Below are positions 13,066 to 13,253 of a stretch of 13,253 nt of DNA, in pieces. Made by a program: the position numbers and the translations under genes. This DNA is from JBGPFS01 sp041483455 (GTDB taxonomy: Bacteria > Chloroflexota > Limnocylindria > Limnocylindrales > CSP1-4), in NCBI GenBank assembly GCA_041483455.1, contig JBGPFS010000051.1:1-13253 (forward strand). The letters run 5' to 3'. A model generated the notes under the pieces. That model made no database searches. It saw only the letters and a list, made by a program, of their open reading frames with translations, and was not told the origin of the DNA. Positions within the stretch are counted from its first letter, which is position 1, and each line of letters opens with the position of its first letter.

Positions 13066-13253
13066 GTGGCCTTCCTGCACCCGTCCGCCATCCCCTCGAT
13101 CGACATCCACGAGGCCGATCGCCGCTTGCGCGACGCCGCGACCGCGCCCGGGCCGCTCCCGCTGGTCGTCGACGTCCGGAACCCCGACGAGTTCGCCGGC
13201 GTGCGGCTGCCGGATGCCGTCCTGATGCCGCTCCCGGCCTTCGGGGCTCGCTA
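13066..13253 (+). CDS. Rhodanese-like domain protein, N-terminal fragment
   Basis: The first 62 codons of a gene are cut by the right edge. GGAG at 13054-13057 lies 8 nt before GTG 13066. The protein opens IPSIDIHEADRRLRDA and then shows LPLVVDVRNPDEFAGVRLPDAVLMPL. This is the first half of a rhodanese domain (the VDVRxPxEFxxxxxPxAxxxP pattern). The catalytic cysteine loop would be beyond the window, so it is unknown whether the domain is active in sulfur transfer, and whether it is a single-domain protein or the front of a larger one. Confidence 0.8.
   Translation, partial: MAFLHPSAIPSIDIHEADRRLRDAATAPGPLPLVVDVRNPDEFAGVRLPDAVLMPLPAFGAR

Overview
The window is about 70% GC and densely packed. 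It looks like a chromosomal segment from a high-GC, aerobic bacterium. The oxidase subtype, the CtaG assembly factor, blue-copper domains in place of cytochrome c, and TANNAT boxes directly abutting start codons all fit Chloroflexota (for example Limnocylindria/Ellin6529-like lineages). An actinobacterial or other Terrabacteria origin cannot be excluded without a tree. I see no phage, transposon, integrase or CRISPR sequence.

Layout. (1) 1-1125, plus strand: the tail of a DksA/TraR-type zinc-finger protein overlaps the GTG start of a PLP-dependent threonine/serine dehydratase. (2) 1141-2193, minus strand: the oxidase assembly factor CtaG, divergent from the oxidase operon. (3) 2382-9461, plus strand: one long co-oriented cluster of coxB (CuA subunit fused to a blue-copper domain), coxA (type A2 catalytic subunit), coxC, a 58-residue membrane protein, a membrane protein with a duplicated module and a second copy of the same blue-copper domain, a TlpA-like thiol oxidoreductase, and an ABC ATPase and permease. 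Four-base start/stop overlaps join coxA-coxC, tlpA-ATPase and ATPase-permease. (4) 9500-11457: tRNA-fMet and an MFS exporter on the minus strand, a small membrane protein on the plus strand, then tRNA-Lys on the minus strand. (5) 11501-13253: a D-2-hydroxyacid dehydrogenase on the minus strand, divergent from a DUF2203 protein and the start of a rhodanese-domain protein.

How the genes work together. The cluster encodes an aa3-like terminal oxidase. It should take electrons at CuA in CoxB and pass them to heme a and the heme a3/CuB site of CoxA. Where caa3 oxidases carry a fused cytochrome c, this CoxB carries an amicyanin-like Cu domain. A membrane-tethered paralogue of that domain is encoded four genes later, which suggests a copper-protein electron-donor route. 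CtaG probably serves CuB assembly, and the TlpA-like protein may keep the CuA cysteines reduced. Heme A synthesis genes are not in the window.

The most unusual signals are the twin cupredoxin domains, the duplicated membrane module, a lipoprotein-like TlpA reading frame with no canonical start codon, and a uniform promoter architecture. Three protein genes start exactly 6 nt after a TACGAT/TATCAT box, and both tRNA genes start exactly 7 nt after TAGACT. This suggests leaderless mRNAs and tRNAs made with almost no 5' leader.
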